In this document: positions 1 to 6,328 of the stretch, piece after piece | Position numbering within the stretch: position 1 is the stretch's first letter | How the letters are laid out: the number at the start of each line of letters is the position of its first letter | Assembly (NCBI GenBank): GCA_031360885.1 | Contig: JANMCC010000008.1 | Span: 1 to 7,685, forward strand | Origin: Schlegelella_A sp031360885 | GTDB lineage: Bacteria > Pseudomonadota > Gammaproteobacteria > Burkholderiales > Burkholderiaceae_C | Reading direction: 5' to 3' | Length of the DNA stretch: 7,685 bases | Notes under the pieces: model-generated | What the model was told of the DNA's origin: nothing | The model's input: only the letters and a program-made list of their open reading frames with translations | Database searches by the model: none | Position numbers and translations under genes: made by a program

Positions 1-46
1 CACCGGCACCGAATTGCACGTCAACGGCGGAATGCTGATGAACTGA
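1..46 (+). CDS. fabG: 3-oxoacyl-ACP reductase FabG, C-terminal end only
   Basis: Only the last 14 codons and the TGA stop (44-46) are in the window; the reading frame starts at base 2. The encoded tail, TGTELHVNGGMLMN, matches the conserved C-terminus of FabG (family form: G-T-x-L-H-V-N-G-G-M-x-M). FabG is a short-chain dehydrogenase that reduces 3-oxoacyl-ACP with NADPH in the cytoplasmic type II fatty-acid synthesis cycle. Finding it directly upstream of acpP and fabF is the usual proteobacterial fab cluster order, which supports the call despite the very short piece. The catalytic domain lies outside the window and cannot be judged. Confidence 0.8.
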   Translation, partial: TGTELHVNGGMLMN

Positions 47-76
47 GGCCCGCGCCGGGGGCCTTCGGCCGAGTGG

Positions 77-92
77 CCAGGCGGGTGCCTGG
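77..92 (+). other. small stem-loop in the fabG-acpP gap
   Basis: CCAGGC (77-82) and GCCTGG (87-92) form a perfect 6-bp stem with a GGGT loop. A weaker GGCC-TTC-GGCC hairpin lies just before it (60-70). No T-run follows either, so this is not a standard intrinsic terminator. It may slow or partly end transcription between fabG and acpP, or protect the mRNA ends, but in such GC-rich DNA a 6-bp stem can also arise by chance. Confidence 0.3.
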
Positions 93-108
93 GCGCCATT
101 CGAGGACA

Positions 109-136
109 TTGTCAAGCCGTAGAATCCGCGTCTACT
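109..136 (+). promoter_or_regulatory. candidate sigma-70 promoter for acpP
   Basis: TTGTCA (109-114, five of six matches to the -35 consensus) is followed after 16 nt by TCTACT (131-136, four of six to the -10). A better -10-like hexamer, TAGAAT (120-125), overlaps this spacer but has no good -35 at normal distance. The site lies 25-50 nt before the acpP start, in a locally AT-richer stretch. acpP is usually expressed far above its neighbours, so an own promoter is expected. This is a reading of consensus matches only. Confidence 0.4.
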
Positions 137-160
137 TTTTCCCACACTCCCGGAGGAGTC

Positions 161-403
161 ATGAGCGACATAGAAGCACGAGTCAAGAAGATCATCGCCG
201 AGCAATTGGGCGTTCCCGAGGCCGACGTGGCGAACGAAAAGGCGTTCGTCGCCGACCTGGGTGCCGATTCGCTCGACACGGTCGAACTCGTGATGGCGCT
301 CGAAGACGAGTTCGGCATCGAGATCCCCGACGAGGAAGCCGAGAAGATCACGACCGTCCAGCTGGCGATCGATTACGCGCAGAAGCACCAGAAGGCCGCC
401 TGA
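161..403 (+). CDS. acpP: acyl carrier protein AcpP
   Basis: An 80-residue, strongly acidic protein, close to the usual 78-80 residues for AcpP. It carries growing acyl chains on a 4'-phosphopantetheine arm in cytoplasmic type II fatty-acid synthesis and also donates acyl groups to lipid A and phospholipid synthesis. The attachment motif GADSLD is complete, with the modified serine at residue 37 at the start of the recognition helix (DSLDTVELVMALEDEFGIEI). The ATG at 161 is preceded by a strong ribosome binding site, GGAGGA (152-157), the clearest in the window, which fits a very abundant protein. The gene sits 114 nt after fabG and 29 nt before fabF. No feature suggests a specialised (polyketide) carrier protein. 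Confidence 0.97.
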   Translation: MSDIEARVKKIIAEQLGVPEADVANEKAFVADLGADSLDTVELVMALEDEFGIEIPDEEAEKITTVQLAIDYAQKHQKAA

Positions 404-432
404 GGGTCGACGGTTCCGAAAGCATCTCGCGC

Positions 433-1677
433 ATGAGCTCCAGACGCGTCGTCGTCACCGGCCTCGGCCTGGTCAGCCCGGTCGGCAACAGCGTCGACGA
501 GGGCTGGCGGAACCTGCTGGCAGGGCGCTCCGGTATCGCCGACATCACCAAGTTCGATGCGGCCGCGTTCTCCTGCCGCTTCGCCGGCGAGGTGAAGGAC
601 TTCCAGGTGGAGGACTACATCTCCGCCAAGGAAGCGCGGCACATGGATACCTTCATCCATTACGGCCTCGCCGCCTCGCTCCAGGCGATTCGCGACGCCG
701 GCCTGCCGACCCGGGATGAGCTCGGCGCGGAGGAGGCCGAACGCATCGGCTGCCTCGTGAGCTCGGGCATCGGCGGCCTGCCGCTGATCGAGCAGACCAA
801 GGCCGAGCTCGATGCCCGCGGCCCGCGCCGGATCACGCCGTTCTTCGTGCCGGCGTCGATCATCAACATGATCTCGGGCCACGTCTCGATCCTGTGCGGC
901 TTCCAGGGGCCGAACCTGGCGATCGTCACCGCCTGCACGACCGGGCTGCACTCGATCGGCATCGCCGGCCGGATGATCGAGCACGGCGACGCCGACGTCA
1001 TGGTCGCCGGCGGCTCCGAGGCGACCGTGTCGCCGCTGGGCGTGGGCGGCTTCGCCGCGGCGCGCGCCCTCTCGACCCGCAACGACGATCCGAAGACGGC
1101 CTCGCGTCCGTGGGACAAGGACCGCGACGGTTTCGTCCTCGGCGAAGGGGCCGGCGTGGTGGTGCTCGAGGAGTACGAGCACGCGAAGCGCCGCGGCGCG
1201 GAGATCTACGCCGAGCTGGTCGGGTTCGGCATGGGCGCCGATGCCTTCCACATGACCGCCCCGAACGTCGAGGGCCCGAAGCGCTCGATGGTCGCCGCGC
1301 TCCGCTCGGCTGGCGTCAACGCCGACCAGATCCAGTACCTCAACGCCCACGGCACCTCGACGCCGCTCGGCGACGTCAACGAAACCAACGCGATCAAGCT
1401 CGCCTTCGGCGAGCATGCGAAGAAGCTGGTCGTCAATTCGACCAAGTCGATGACCGGGCACCTGCTCGGCGGCGCCGGCGGCATCGAATCGGTGTTCACG
1501 GTGCTCGCCCTCAAGAACCAGGTCTCGCCGCCGACCATCAACATCTTCAACCAGGATCCCGAGTGCGACCTGGACTACTGCGCCAACACGGCGCGGGAAA
1601 TGAAGATCGACTACGCCGCCAAGAACAACTTCGGCTTCGGCGGCACCAACGGCACGCTTGTCTTCAAGCGGATGTGA
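433..1677 (+). CDS. fabF: beta-ketoacyl-ACP synthase II FabF
   Basis: A 414-residue condensing enzyme of the thiolase fold, matching the usual FabF length of about 413. It condenses malonyl-ACP with acyl-ACP to lengthen fatty acids, and is the form linked to 16:1-to-18:1 elongation. The triad is visible: Cys168 in TACTTG, His306 in NAHGTST and His343 in TGHLLG. Lys338 (STKSMTG) and the C-terminal GFGGTNG loop are also present. The start ATG at 433 is chosen because the protein then begins MSSRRVVVTGLG, the standard FabF N-terminus; the open frame continues upstream across acpP, but that extension has no family similarity. No clear Shine-Dalgarno precedes the ATG, so translation may depend on ribosomes finishing acpP 29 nt upstream. 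FabB is a less likely identity, given the sequence and the position after acpP. Confidence 0.96.
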   Translation: MSSRRVVVTGLGLVSPVGNSVDEGWRNLLAGRSGIADITKFDAAAFSCRFAGEVKDFQVEDYISAKEARHMDTFIHYGLAASLQAIRDAGLPTRDELGAEEAERIGCLVSSGIGGLPLIEQTKAELDARGPRRITPFFVPASIINMISGHVSILCGFQGPNLAIVTACTTGLHSIGIAGRMIEHGDADVMVAGGSEATVSPLGVGGFAAARALSTRNDDPKTASRPWDKDRDGFVLGEGAGVVVLEEYEHAKRRGAEIYAELVGFGMGADAFHMTAPNVEGPKRSMVAALRSAGVNADQIQYLNAHGTSTPLGDVNETNAIKLAFGEHAKKLVVNSTKSMTGHLLGGAGGIESVFTVLALKNQVSPPTINIFNQDPECDLDYCANTAREMKIDYAAKNNFGFGGTNGTLVFKRM

Positions 1678-1695
1678 CGCCGGCCGGCGCGGCCG

Positions 1696-2163
1696 ATGCA
1701 CGGCTCTCCCTCCTGCGCGATCGCGGTCGCCCGGTTCGGCGCCTGGCGCGCGGCGGTGGCAATCGTCGCGGCCGCCGCGCTCGGCTCGCTGGCGGCCTGG
1801 CGGTTCGGCTCGCCGCGGGGCGAAAGCATCTGGGTCCGCGGCGCCGTGGCGGCGGCGGCCCTCGCCACGCTCGCCCTGGCGGCATCGCTCTGGCGCGTAC
1901 CTCCCGTCAGACTCGTCTGGGACGGGCTCGTCTGGTCGGTCGCGCCGGTCTCGGGCGCCGAGCCGGCGACCCCGGGCCGGCTGGACGTGGCGGTCGACCT
2001 CGGGGCGTTCCTGCTGCTCCGGTTCGTTCCGGCCGGCCGGAGAAGCCCGGCGGCCGTGTGCTGGATTCCGGTCGGCCGGGCCGGCCTCGAGCGCGAGTGG
2101 CATGCGTTTCGCTGTGCCGTGTATTCCCCGCGGCCGGTCGCCGCGGACCCGCGGCAGCCCTGA
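1696..2163 (+). CDS. small two-helix membrane protein, YgfX/CptA-like (tentative)
   Basis: A 155-residue protein with two hydrophobic segments near the N-terminus (about residues 17-35 and 47-66), then a roughly 90-residue soluble part. That part holds short motifs DGLVW (76-80), LLLRF (106-110), WIPV (123-126) and EW (134-135). The plan of two adjacent helices, a 'D-G-x-x-W' strand, an 'L-R' strand, a 'W-L/I' strand and a final 'E-W' helix resembles YgfX (CptA), the small inner-membrane partner of SdhE. That resemblance was judged by eye from the architecture and is not proven. The ATG at 1696 is the first start after the fabF stop, which is in the same frame; no ribosome binding site is obvious. 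The stop is 3 nt before the rpoE ATG, so the two are almost certainly co-transcribed and probably translationally coupled. It could instead be an uncharacterised lineage-specific membrane protein. Confidence 0.8.
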   Translation: MHGSPSCAIAVARFGAWRAAVAIVAAAALGSLAAWRFGSPRGESIWVRGAVAAAALATLALAASLWRVPPVRLVWDGLVWSVAPVSGAEPATPGRLDVAVDLGAFLLLRFVPAGRRSPAAVCWIPVGRAGLEREWHAFRCAVYSPRPVAADPRQP

Positions 2164-2166
2164 GCG

Positions 2167-2775
2167 ATGACTTCCCCCGACGCCGACGCTCCTCTCGTCG
2201 AGCGGGTCAAGCAGGGCGACGTCAAGGCCTTCGAGATGCTGGTCGTGAAGTACCAGCGGCGGATCGAGCGGCTGATCGGTCGCATGGTGCGCGACGTCGA
2301 TCTGGTGCCGGACATCGCTCAAGAGACCTTCATCCGCGCCTATCGCGCGATTCCGCAATTCCGCGGCGACAGCGCGTTCTACACCTGGCTGTACCGGATC
2401 GCGGTCAACACGGCGAAGAAGGCGCTGATGGACCTCAAGCGCGACCCGCTGGTCACCGAATCGGCCCGGGCGAGCCGGGACGAGGACGACGATCGCTCGC
2501 CGGCCGAGAACGAGCTGAGCGACGGCGAGACGCCGGATGCGGTACTGGCCAGCAAACAGATCGCCGCCGCAGTGAACTTTGCGATCGAAGGCTTGTCCGA
2601 GGAACTGCGGCAGGCGATCACCTTGCGCGAGATCGAAGGGCTGAGCTACGAGGAGATCGCCGAGCTCATGAACTGCCCGATCGGGACGGTTCGGTCAAGG
2701 ATCTTTCGCGCCCGCGAGGCGATTGCGACCCGGCTGCGGCCGCTGCTCGATACTCGCGAGGGCGAACGGTGGTGA
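2167..2775 (+). CDS. rpoE: ECF sigma factor RpoE (AlgU)
   Basis: A 202-residue group IV sigma factor (E. coli RpoE has 191) that directs RNA polymerase to envelope-stress promoters. The sigma-2 domain spans about residues 10-92 and carries the core-binding and -10 recognition motifs DIAQETFIRAYRAI and FYTWLYRIAVNTAKK. An acidic linker (about 98-125, rich in D and E) follows. The sigma-4 domain spans about 140-195, with the helix-turn-helix GLSYEEIAELMNCPIGTVRSR binding the -35 element. It begins 3 nt after the upstream membrane protein and is followed at once by an anti-sigma gene, the standard RpoE arrangement. I found no clear GGAACTT/TCTGA-type autoregulatory promoter directly upstream; that stretch is coding. 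Identification rests on domain content and the rse/muc neighbourhood, and both are strong. Confidence 0.95.
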   Translation: MTSPDADAPLVERVKQGDVKAFEMLVVKYQRRIERLIGRMVRDVDLVPDIAQETFIRAYRAIPQFRGDSAFYTWLYRIAVNTAKKALMDLKRDPLVTESARASRDEDDDRSPAENELSDGETPDAVLASKQIAAAVNFAIEGLSEELRQAITLREIEGLSYEEIAELMNCPIGTVRSRIFRAREAIATRLRPLLDTREGERW

Positions 2776-2838
2776 GAATCGATGAGCGGCGGGCCTGCAG
2801 GTCCGCCGTCGGCGTTGGGGGCTGAAGTGGAGAGCGAA

Positions 2839-3471
2839 ATGTCGTCAGGATTCGAGAGCGGTACGGCGAAGGGGGAGCGGCTCTCCGCGCTCGCCGATGG
2901 CGAAGTCGACGGCGCCGCCGCCGCAGACGCATGCGGCGCCTGGAAGTCCGACGCCGAGTTGCGCCGCACCTGGCACGCCTGGCACCTGATCGGCGACGTG
3001 CTCCGCTCCGAGGACCTGGCGTCGAGCGCCGGGCGCGACCAGGCGTTCCTGGTCGCGTTGCGCGTGCGCATGGCCGCCGAGCCGGTGGTGCTGGCGCCGG
3101 AGCCGCTGCCCGTGTCTTCTCCGGTGCCGAGCCGTCGCTCGACGGGGCGCTGGCTGCTGACGTCGTCGGTCGCGGCCAGTTTCATGATGGTGATCGGCAC
3201 CTTCGTCGTCCTCGGGCCTACCGGCACCCCGACCTCCCCGGCGCCGACGCTTGCTCGCAGCGCCCCGCCGGCAAGCGCCGACGGACCGATCCGTCAGGCG
3301 TCGATTCGCGAGTCCGCCGCTCCCGAGGCGGTGGCCCTCAACGGCCGGATGATTCGCGATGCCCGTCTCGAGCGCTACCTGGCGGCGCACAAGCAGTTCG
3401 CCGGCACGTCGGCGCTCGGCGTGCCTTCCACCTTCCTGCGCAGCGCAACGGTCGACGCCGAGCCGCGCTGA
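2839..3471 (+). CDS. rseA: anti-sigma-E factor RseA (MucA)
   Basis: A single-pass membrane protein of 210 residues from this start. The N-terminal cytoplasmic part has the RseA signature LSALADGE (15-22) and WHAWHLIGDVLR (45-56), which binds and inhibits RpoE. A hydrophobic segment (about 105-126) crosses the membrane. The periplasmic tail is rich in A, P and S and ends with RDARLERYLAAHKQF (173-187), a motif seen in betaproteobacterial RseA. Regulated proteolysis of this protein normally releases RpoE. The start at 2839 is preferred: GGAGA (2829-2833) lies 5 nt upstream, and the family motif begins near the N-terminus. An in-frame ATG at 2782 has its own GGTGA (2771-2775) and would add 19 residues, but that stretch is G/P/A-rich and uses codons (cct, gca, ggt, ttg) otherwise scarce here. 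Confidence 0.92.
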   Translation: MSSGFESGTAKGERLSALADGEVDGAAAADACGAWKSDAELRRTWHAWHLIGDVLRSEDLASSAGRDQAFLVALRVRMAAEPVVLAPEPLPVSSPVPSRRSTGRWLLTSSVAASFMMVIGTFVVLGPTGTPTSPAPTLARSAPPASADGPIRQASIRESAAPEAVALNGRMIRDARLERYLAAHKQFAGTSALGVPSTFLRSATVDAEPR

Positions 3472-3493
3472 AGAATCGGCCATCGCCACCCGC

Positions 3494-4522
3494 ATGCTGT
3501 CGCGCTCGCTCGTCCCGCTCGCTCTGGCCTGCGCGGCGCTGACGGGCGTGCCGGCGGCGTTCGGGCAAGCCCGGCCGGGGGCGGCGTCGGCGGCGCCGCA
3601 GAACGACGTGCGCGCCTGGCTGCTGCGCATCCACGACGCGGCGAGCCGCCGCAACTTCCAGGGCACCTTCGTGGTCAGCGGCGGCGGCGGCGTCGCCAAC
3701 GCCCGGATCTCCCATTTCCACGAGGGGCCGAACCAGTACGAGCGGATCGAGTCGCTCGACGGCCGACAGCGCAAGGTGTTTCGCCACAACGACGTGGTCC
3801 ACACCCTCTGGCCGGCGAGCCACGTGGCGATGATCGAGCAGCGCGGCCAGCTCAGCTCCTTTCCGGCGTTGCTGCAGGCCGGCGACGACGGCCTGGCCGA
3901 GTGGTACGAGGTGCGGCCCGAGGGCATCGACCGGGTGGCCGGGCACGAGGCCGACGTGCTCGTGGTCAAGCCACGCGACAGCTATCGCTACGGCTACCGG
4001 CTCTGGGCCGACCGGGCCTCGGGCCTGCTGCTGCGCGCCGACGTGATCGGCGAGCGTGGCGAGGCGCTGGAGACCGCGGCCTTCTCCGAAGTCTCGATCG
4101 GCGTGCGCGCCCAGCCGGACAGCGTCGTCCAGGCGATGAAGAAGCTCGACGGCTACCGGATCGTGCGGCCGGTGCTCACGCCCACCCGGCTCGAAGCCGA
4201 AGGCTGGGCCATGCGACCCGTGACGCCGGGCTTCAGGCTCGTGAGCTGCGTGCGCCGGCAGATGGAAATGCCCGGCGAGGCCGCCGCCGATGCGAGCCCG
4301 GCGCCGGTGATCCAGACGATCTATTCCGACGGCCTCACCTACGTCTCGGTCTTCATCGAGCGTTTTCGCCCTGACCGCCACACCGAGCCGGTGCTCGCCA
4401 CGTTCGGCGCGACGGCGACGCTCGGCCAGCGCCAGGGCGACTGGTGGGTCACCGTGGTTGGCGACACGCCGGCCGCGACCCTGAAGACCTTTGCCGCTGC
4501 GCTCGAACGCAAAAAGCCGTAA
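3494..4522 (+). CDS. rseB: sigma-E regulatory protein RseB (MucB)
   Basis: A 342-residue periplasmic protein (E. coli RseB has 318). It binds the periplasmic tail of RseA and shields it from cleavage until mislocalised lipoprotein or LPS displaces it. A signal peptide is visible: MLSRS, then a hydrophobic core to about residue 23, with likely cleavage near AFG|QA (24/25). The N-terminal LolA-like domain holds NFQGTFVV (54-61), ERIESLDGRQRKVFR (83-97) and RDSYRYGYRLW (161-171). The smaller C-terminal domain ends with YSDGLTYVSVFIE (277-289) and GDWWVTVVGDTPAATL (315-330). The ATG at 3494 is chosen because it yields the signal peptide; the open frame extends upstream into rseA without similarity. 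The gap to rseA is 22 nt and no clear ribosome binding site is present. Confidence 0.93.
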   Translation: MLSRSLVPLALACAALTGVPAAFGQARPGAASAAPQNDVRAWLLRIHDAASRRNFQGTFVVSGGGGVANARISHFHEGPNQYERIESLDGRQRKVFRHNDVVHTLWPASHVAMIEQRGQLSSFPALLQAGDDGLAEWYEVRPEGIDRVAGHEADVLVVKPRDSYRYGYRLWADRASGLLLRADVIGERGEALETAAFSEVSIGVRAQPDSVVQAMKKLDGYRIVRPVLTPTRLEAEGWAMRPVTPGFRLVSCVRRQMEMPGEAAADASPAPVIQTIYSDGLTYVSVFIERFRPDRHTEPVLATFGATATLGQRQGDWWVTVVGDTPAATLKTFAAALERKKP

Positions 4523-4598
4523 AACCGTATTCTCTGTCGCCAAGTCGCACACTTCCGTCACCTTCCTCTCCCCGTCCACCGACCTCGCAGGTATTCCG

Positions 4599-6065
4599 AT
4601 GCAACCGCTCCCGACCTCGCTCGTCCCCGCTGCCGGCCGCTACGGCTTCGCCGCGGTGGCGCTTTCGCTCAGCCTGTTCGTGACCGCCGCGCCGCAGCCC
4701 GCCCGGGCGCAGGGCCTGCCGGACTTCACCGAGCTGGTCGACAAGGTCGGGCCGGCCGTGGTCAACATCCGCACCACCGAGCGGGCCCGCGCCGTGCGCG
4801 GTCCGGGCGGGAACGAGCTCGACGAGGACATGCTCGAGTTCTTCCGCCGCTTCGGCATTCCGGCGCCGGGCCGGCCGAACCCGCGCGGCCAGCAGCCGCC
4901 GGGCGACGGCGACGCGCAGCCGCGCGGTGTCGGCTCCGGCTTCATCCTCAACGCCGACGGCTACGTGCTGACCAACGCCCACGTCGTCGACGGCGCCGAT
5001 GAGGTGATCGTCACCCTGGCCGACAAGCGCGAGTTCAAGGCCAAGATCATCGGCGCCGACAAGCGCTCCGACGTCGCCCTGGTTCGCATCGACGCCAGCG
5101 GCCTGCCCACGGTGCGCATCGGCGACGTGAGCAAGCTCAAGGTCGGCGAGTGGGTCATCGCCATCGGCTCGCCGTTCGGCCTCGAGAGCACGGTGACCGC
5201 TGGCATCGTCAGCGCCAAGTCGCGCGACACCGGCGAACTGCTGCCGCTGATCCAGACCGACGTGGCCATCAACCCCGGCAACTCCGGCGGCCCGCTGATC
5301 AACATGCGCGGCGAGGTGGTCGGCATCAACTCGCAGATCTACAGCCGCTCGGGCGGCTATCAGGGAATTTCGTTCGCGATTCCGATCGACGAGGCGGCGC
5401 GCGTCTTCGAGCAGTTGCGCGCCGGTGGCCGGGTCATCCGCGGCCGGATCGGCGTCGTCATCGATCGCGTCACCCGCGAGGTGGCCGAGTCGATTGGCCT
5501 CGGCAAGCCGGTCGGCGCCCTGGTGCGCACGGTCGAGGCCGGCGGGCCGGCCGAGAAGGCCGGCGTCGAGGCCGGCGACATCATCACCAAGGTCGACGCC
5601 CGCAACGTGGAAAGCAACGTCGACCTGCCGCGGATCATCGGCGGCATCAAGCCGGGCAGCAAAGCCAGCCTGCAGGTCTTCCGCCGCGGCGCCTACCGGG
5701 ATCTGCCGGTGGTCGTCGCCGAGCTCGAGCCCGAAAAGGTCGCGGCCAAGCGCCCGACCGAGCGCGATGGCGCCAAGCCCGCAGCGCCGGTCGGCACCCT
5801 CGGCCTGGGCGTCACCGACCTGACCGATGCGCAAAAGCGCGACCTGAAGCTGAAGAACGGCGTCCGGGTCGAGACCGCCGAAGGCGTCGCCGCCCGGGCC
5901 GGGGTGAAGGAGGGGGACGTCATCGTGACCATCGACAACGTCGAAGTGACCAGCGTCAAGCAGTTCGAGGCCGCGGTGGCGAAGCTCGACAAGACCAAGC
6001 CGATCACCTTGCTGGTGCGTCAGGGCGAGGTGGCCAAGTTCCTGATCCTGCGTCCGGCCCGTTGA
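4599..6065 (+). CDS. mucD: periplasmic serine protease/chaperone DegP (MucD, HtrA family)
   Basis: A 488-residue HtrA protease that degrades or refolds damaged periplasmic and outer-membrane proteins. It has a signal peptide with a twin-residue start region, a hydrophobic core (about 17-31) and an ARA|Q cleavage site (37/38). The trypsin-like domain has the full triad: His128 in TNAHVV, Asp158 in RSDVALV and Ser229 in GNSGGP. Two PDZ domains follow (about 275-375 and 395-486), as in DegP/MucD and unlike DegS, which has one. A Pro/Gly/Gln-rich stretch (about 88-110) occupies the flexible LA-loop position. The start at 4599 has an AGGT (4589-4592) 6 nt upstream and yields the signal peptide. 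It follows rseB by 76 nt with no mucC between them. Being next to rpoE suggests sigma-E control, but I see no good sigma-E promoter in the gap. Confidence 0.95.
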   Translation: MQPLPTSLVPAAGRYGFAAVALSLSLFVTAAPQPARAQGLPDFTELVDKVGPAVVNIRTTERARAVRGPGGNELDEDMLEFFRRFGIPAPGRPNPRGQQPPGDGDAQPRGVGSGFILNADGYVLTNAHVVDGADEVIVTLADKREFKAKIIGADKRSDVALVRIDASGLPTVRIGDVSKLKVGEWVIAIGSPFGLESTVTAGIVSAKSRDTGELLPLIQTDVAINPGNSGGPLINMRGEVVGINSQIYSRSGGYQGISFAIPIDEAARVFEQLRAGGRVIRGRIGVVIDRVTREVAESIGLGKPVGALVRTVEAGGPAEKAGVEAGDIITKVDARNVESNVDLPRIIGGIKPGSKASLQVFRRGAYRDLPVVVAELEPEKVAAKRPTERDGAKPAAPVGTLGLGVTDLTDAQKRDLKLKNGVRVETAEGVAARAGVKEGDVIVTIDNVEVTSVKQFEAAVAKLDKTKPITLLVRQGEVAKFLILRPAR

Positions 6066-6117
6066 CGCGCGGGTTTACCCTTCAAGTAGTGGGCGCATGC
6101 TCACATTCCTGATGGTG

Positions 6118-6146
6118 ATGGAGGCCGTCGACTGCGTCGCCTCCAT
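6118..6146. repeat. 8-bp inverted repeat after mucD
   Basis: ATGGAGGC (6118-6125) and GCCTCCAT (6139-6146) are perfect inverted copies separated by 13 nt that include the palindrome GTCGAC. It lies 52 nt after the mucD stop. No T-run follows on either strand, so it is not a classical intrinsic terminator; it could stabilise the 3' end of the mucD mRNA or bind a dimeric protein. Confidence 0.5.
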
Positions 6147-6180
6147 ATAAGAGTCGGCCGTGGCGGGCTGCATTCGAGCA

Positions 6181-6218
6181 GTGGACCAGGGCAAGGAAAT
6201 TGCCCCCAACGCGTCCAC
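6181..6218. repeat. nested inverted repeat next to the DnaA-box cluster
   Basis: GTGGAC (6181-6186) pairs with GTCCAC (6213-6218), and inside them GGGCAA (6189-6194) pairs with TTGCCC (6200-6205) around a GGAAA loop. Together they give a two-step stem with an internal loop (3 and 7 unpaired nt). No T-run follows. Each arm is only 6 bp, so the pairing is suggestive only. Confidence 0.4.
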
Positions 6219-6225
6219 AGGCATA

Positions 6226-6245
6226 TGTGGATAATCTGTGGATGA
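6226..6245 (-). promoter_or_regulatory. perfect DnaA box plus a near-match in tandem
   Basis: Read on the - strand, 6226-6234 is TTATCCACA, an exact match to the strong DnaA box consensus. The sequence at 6237-6245 reads TCATCCACA, one mismatch, in the same orientation and 11 bp away, about one helical turn. A third core, TCCACA (6214-6219), lies on the + strand just before. DnaA is both the replication initiator and a transcription regulator. There is no AT-rich unwinding region, dnaA or dnaN here, so an origin is unlikely; a regulatory or DnaA-titrating role is possible. Confidence 0.5.
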
Positions 6246-6260
6246 AATTCCCTGTTGGCG

Positions 6261-6303
6261 GCCCGCAACGGCGAGAAATCAAGCATTGGCGCGGGTTGCG
6301 GGC
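6261..6303. repeat. 9-bp perfect inverted repeat overlapping the promoter region
   Basis: GCCCGCAAC (6261-6269) and GTTGCGGGC (6295-6303) are perfect inverted copies with a 25-nt spacer. The right arm covers the likely -35 position of the promoter candidate whose -10 is at 6317-6322. It could be a pair of operator half-sites bound by a looping or extended dimer, or a stem in read-through RNA from mucD. Confidence 0.45.
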
Positions 6304-6322
6304 GGGCGCTTTTGACTACAAT
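6296..6322 (+). promoter_or_regulatory. candidate sigma-70 promoter upstream of the terminator
   Basis: TACAAT (6317-6322) matches five of six bases of the -10 consensus. The -35 is weak: TTGCGG (6296-6301) with a short 15-nt spacer, or GTTGCG (6295-6300) with 16 nt. Transcription would begin around 6326-6331, just before the paired segment CCAACAA. The strong -10 with a poor -35 is compatible with activator control from the sites upstream. It could serve a small RNA, lepA by read-through, or both. Confidence 0.45.
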
Positions 6323-6328
6323 GAAGTC

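Noticed and set aside
73..432. Upstream extension of the fabF frame
   Set aside because: It overlaps acpP in another frame, is arginine-rich with no similarity, and the FabF N-terminus MSSRRVVVTG begins cleanly at 433.
373..2358. A 661-codon open frame on the - strand
   Set aside because: It lies across fabF, the small membrane gene and rpoE, is Arg/Gly/Asp-rich with no recognisable domain, and is explained by the strong GC bias at third codon positions of the + strand genes.
894..2825. A 643-codon + strand frame overlapping fabF to rseA
   Set aside because: Arginine-rich shadow frame crossing several well-identified genes; no domain or start signal.
4523..4598. Sigma-E promoter in front of mucD
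   Set aside because: The 76-nt gap contains no convincing GGAACTT-like -35 paired with TCTGA at 15-17 nt.
4449..5834. A 461-codon - strand frame opposite mucD
   Set aside because: Composition (A/D/R/G-rich) is that of an antisense shadow, and the + strand frame encodes a complete HtrA protease.
6181..6322. Replication origin suggested by the DnaA boxes
   Set aside because: Only two good boxes, no AT-rich unwinding region, and no dnaA, dnaN, gidA or parAB nearby.
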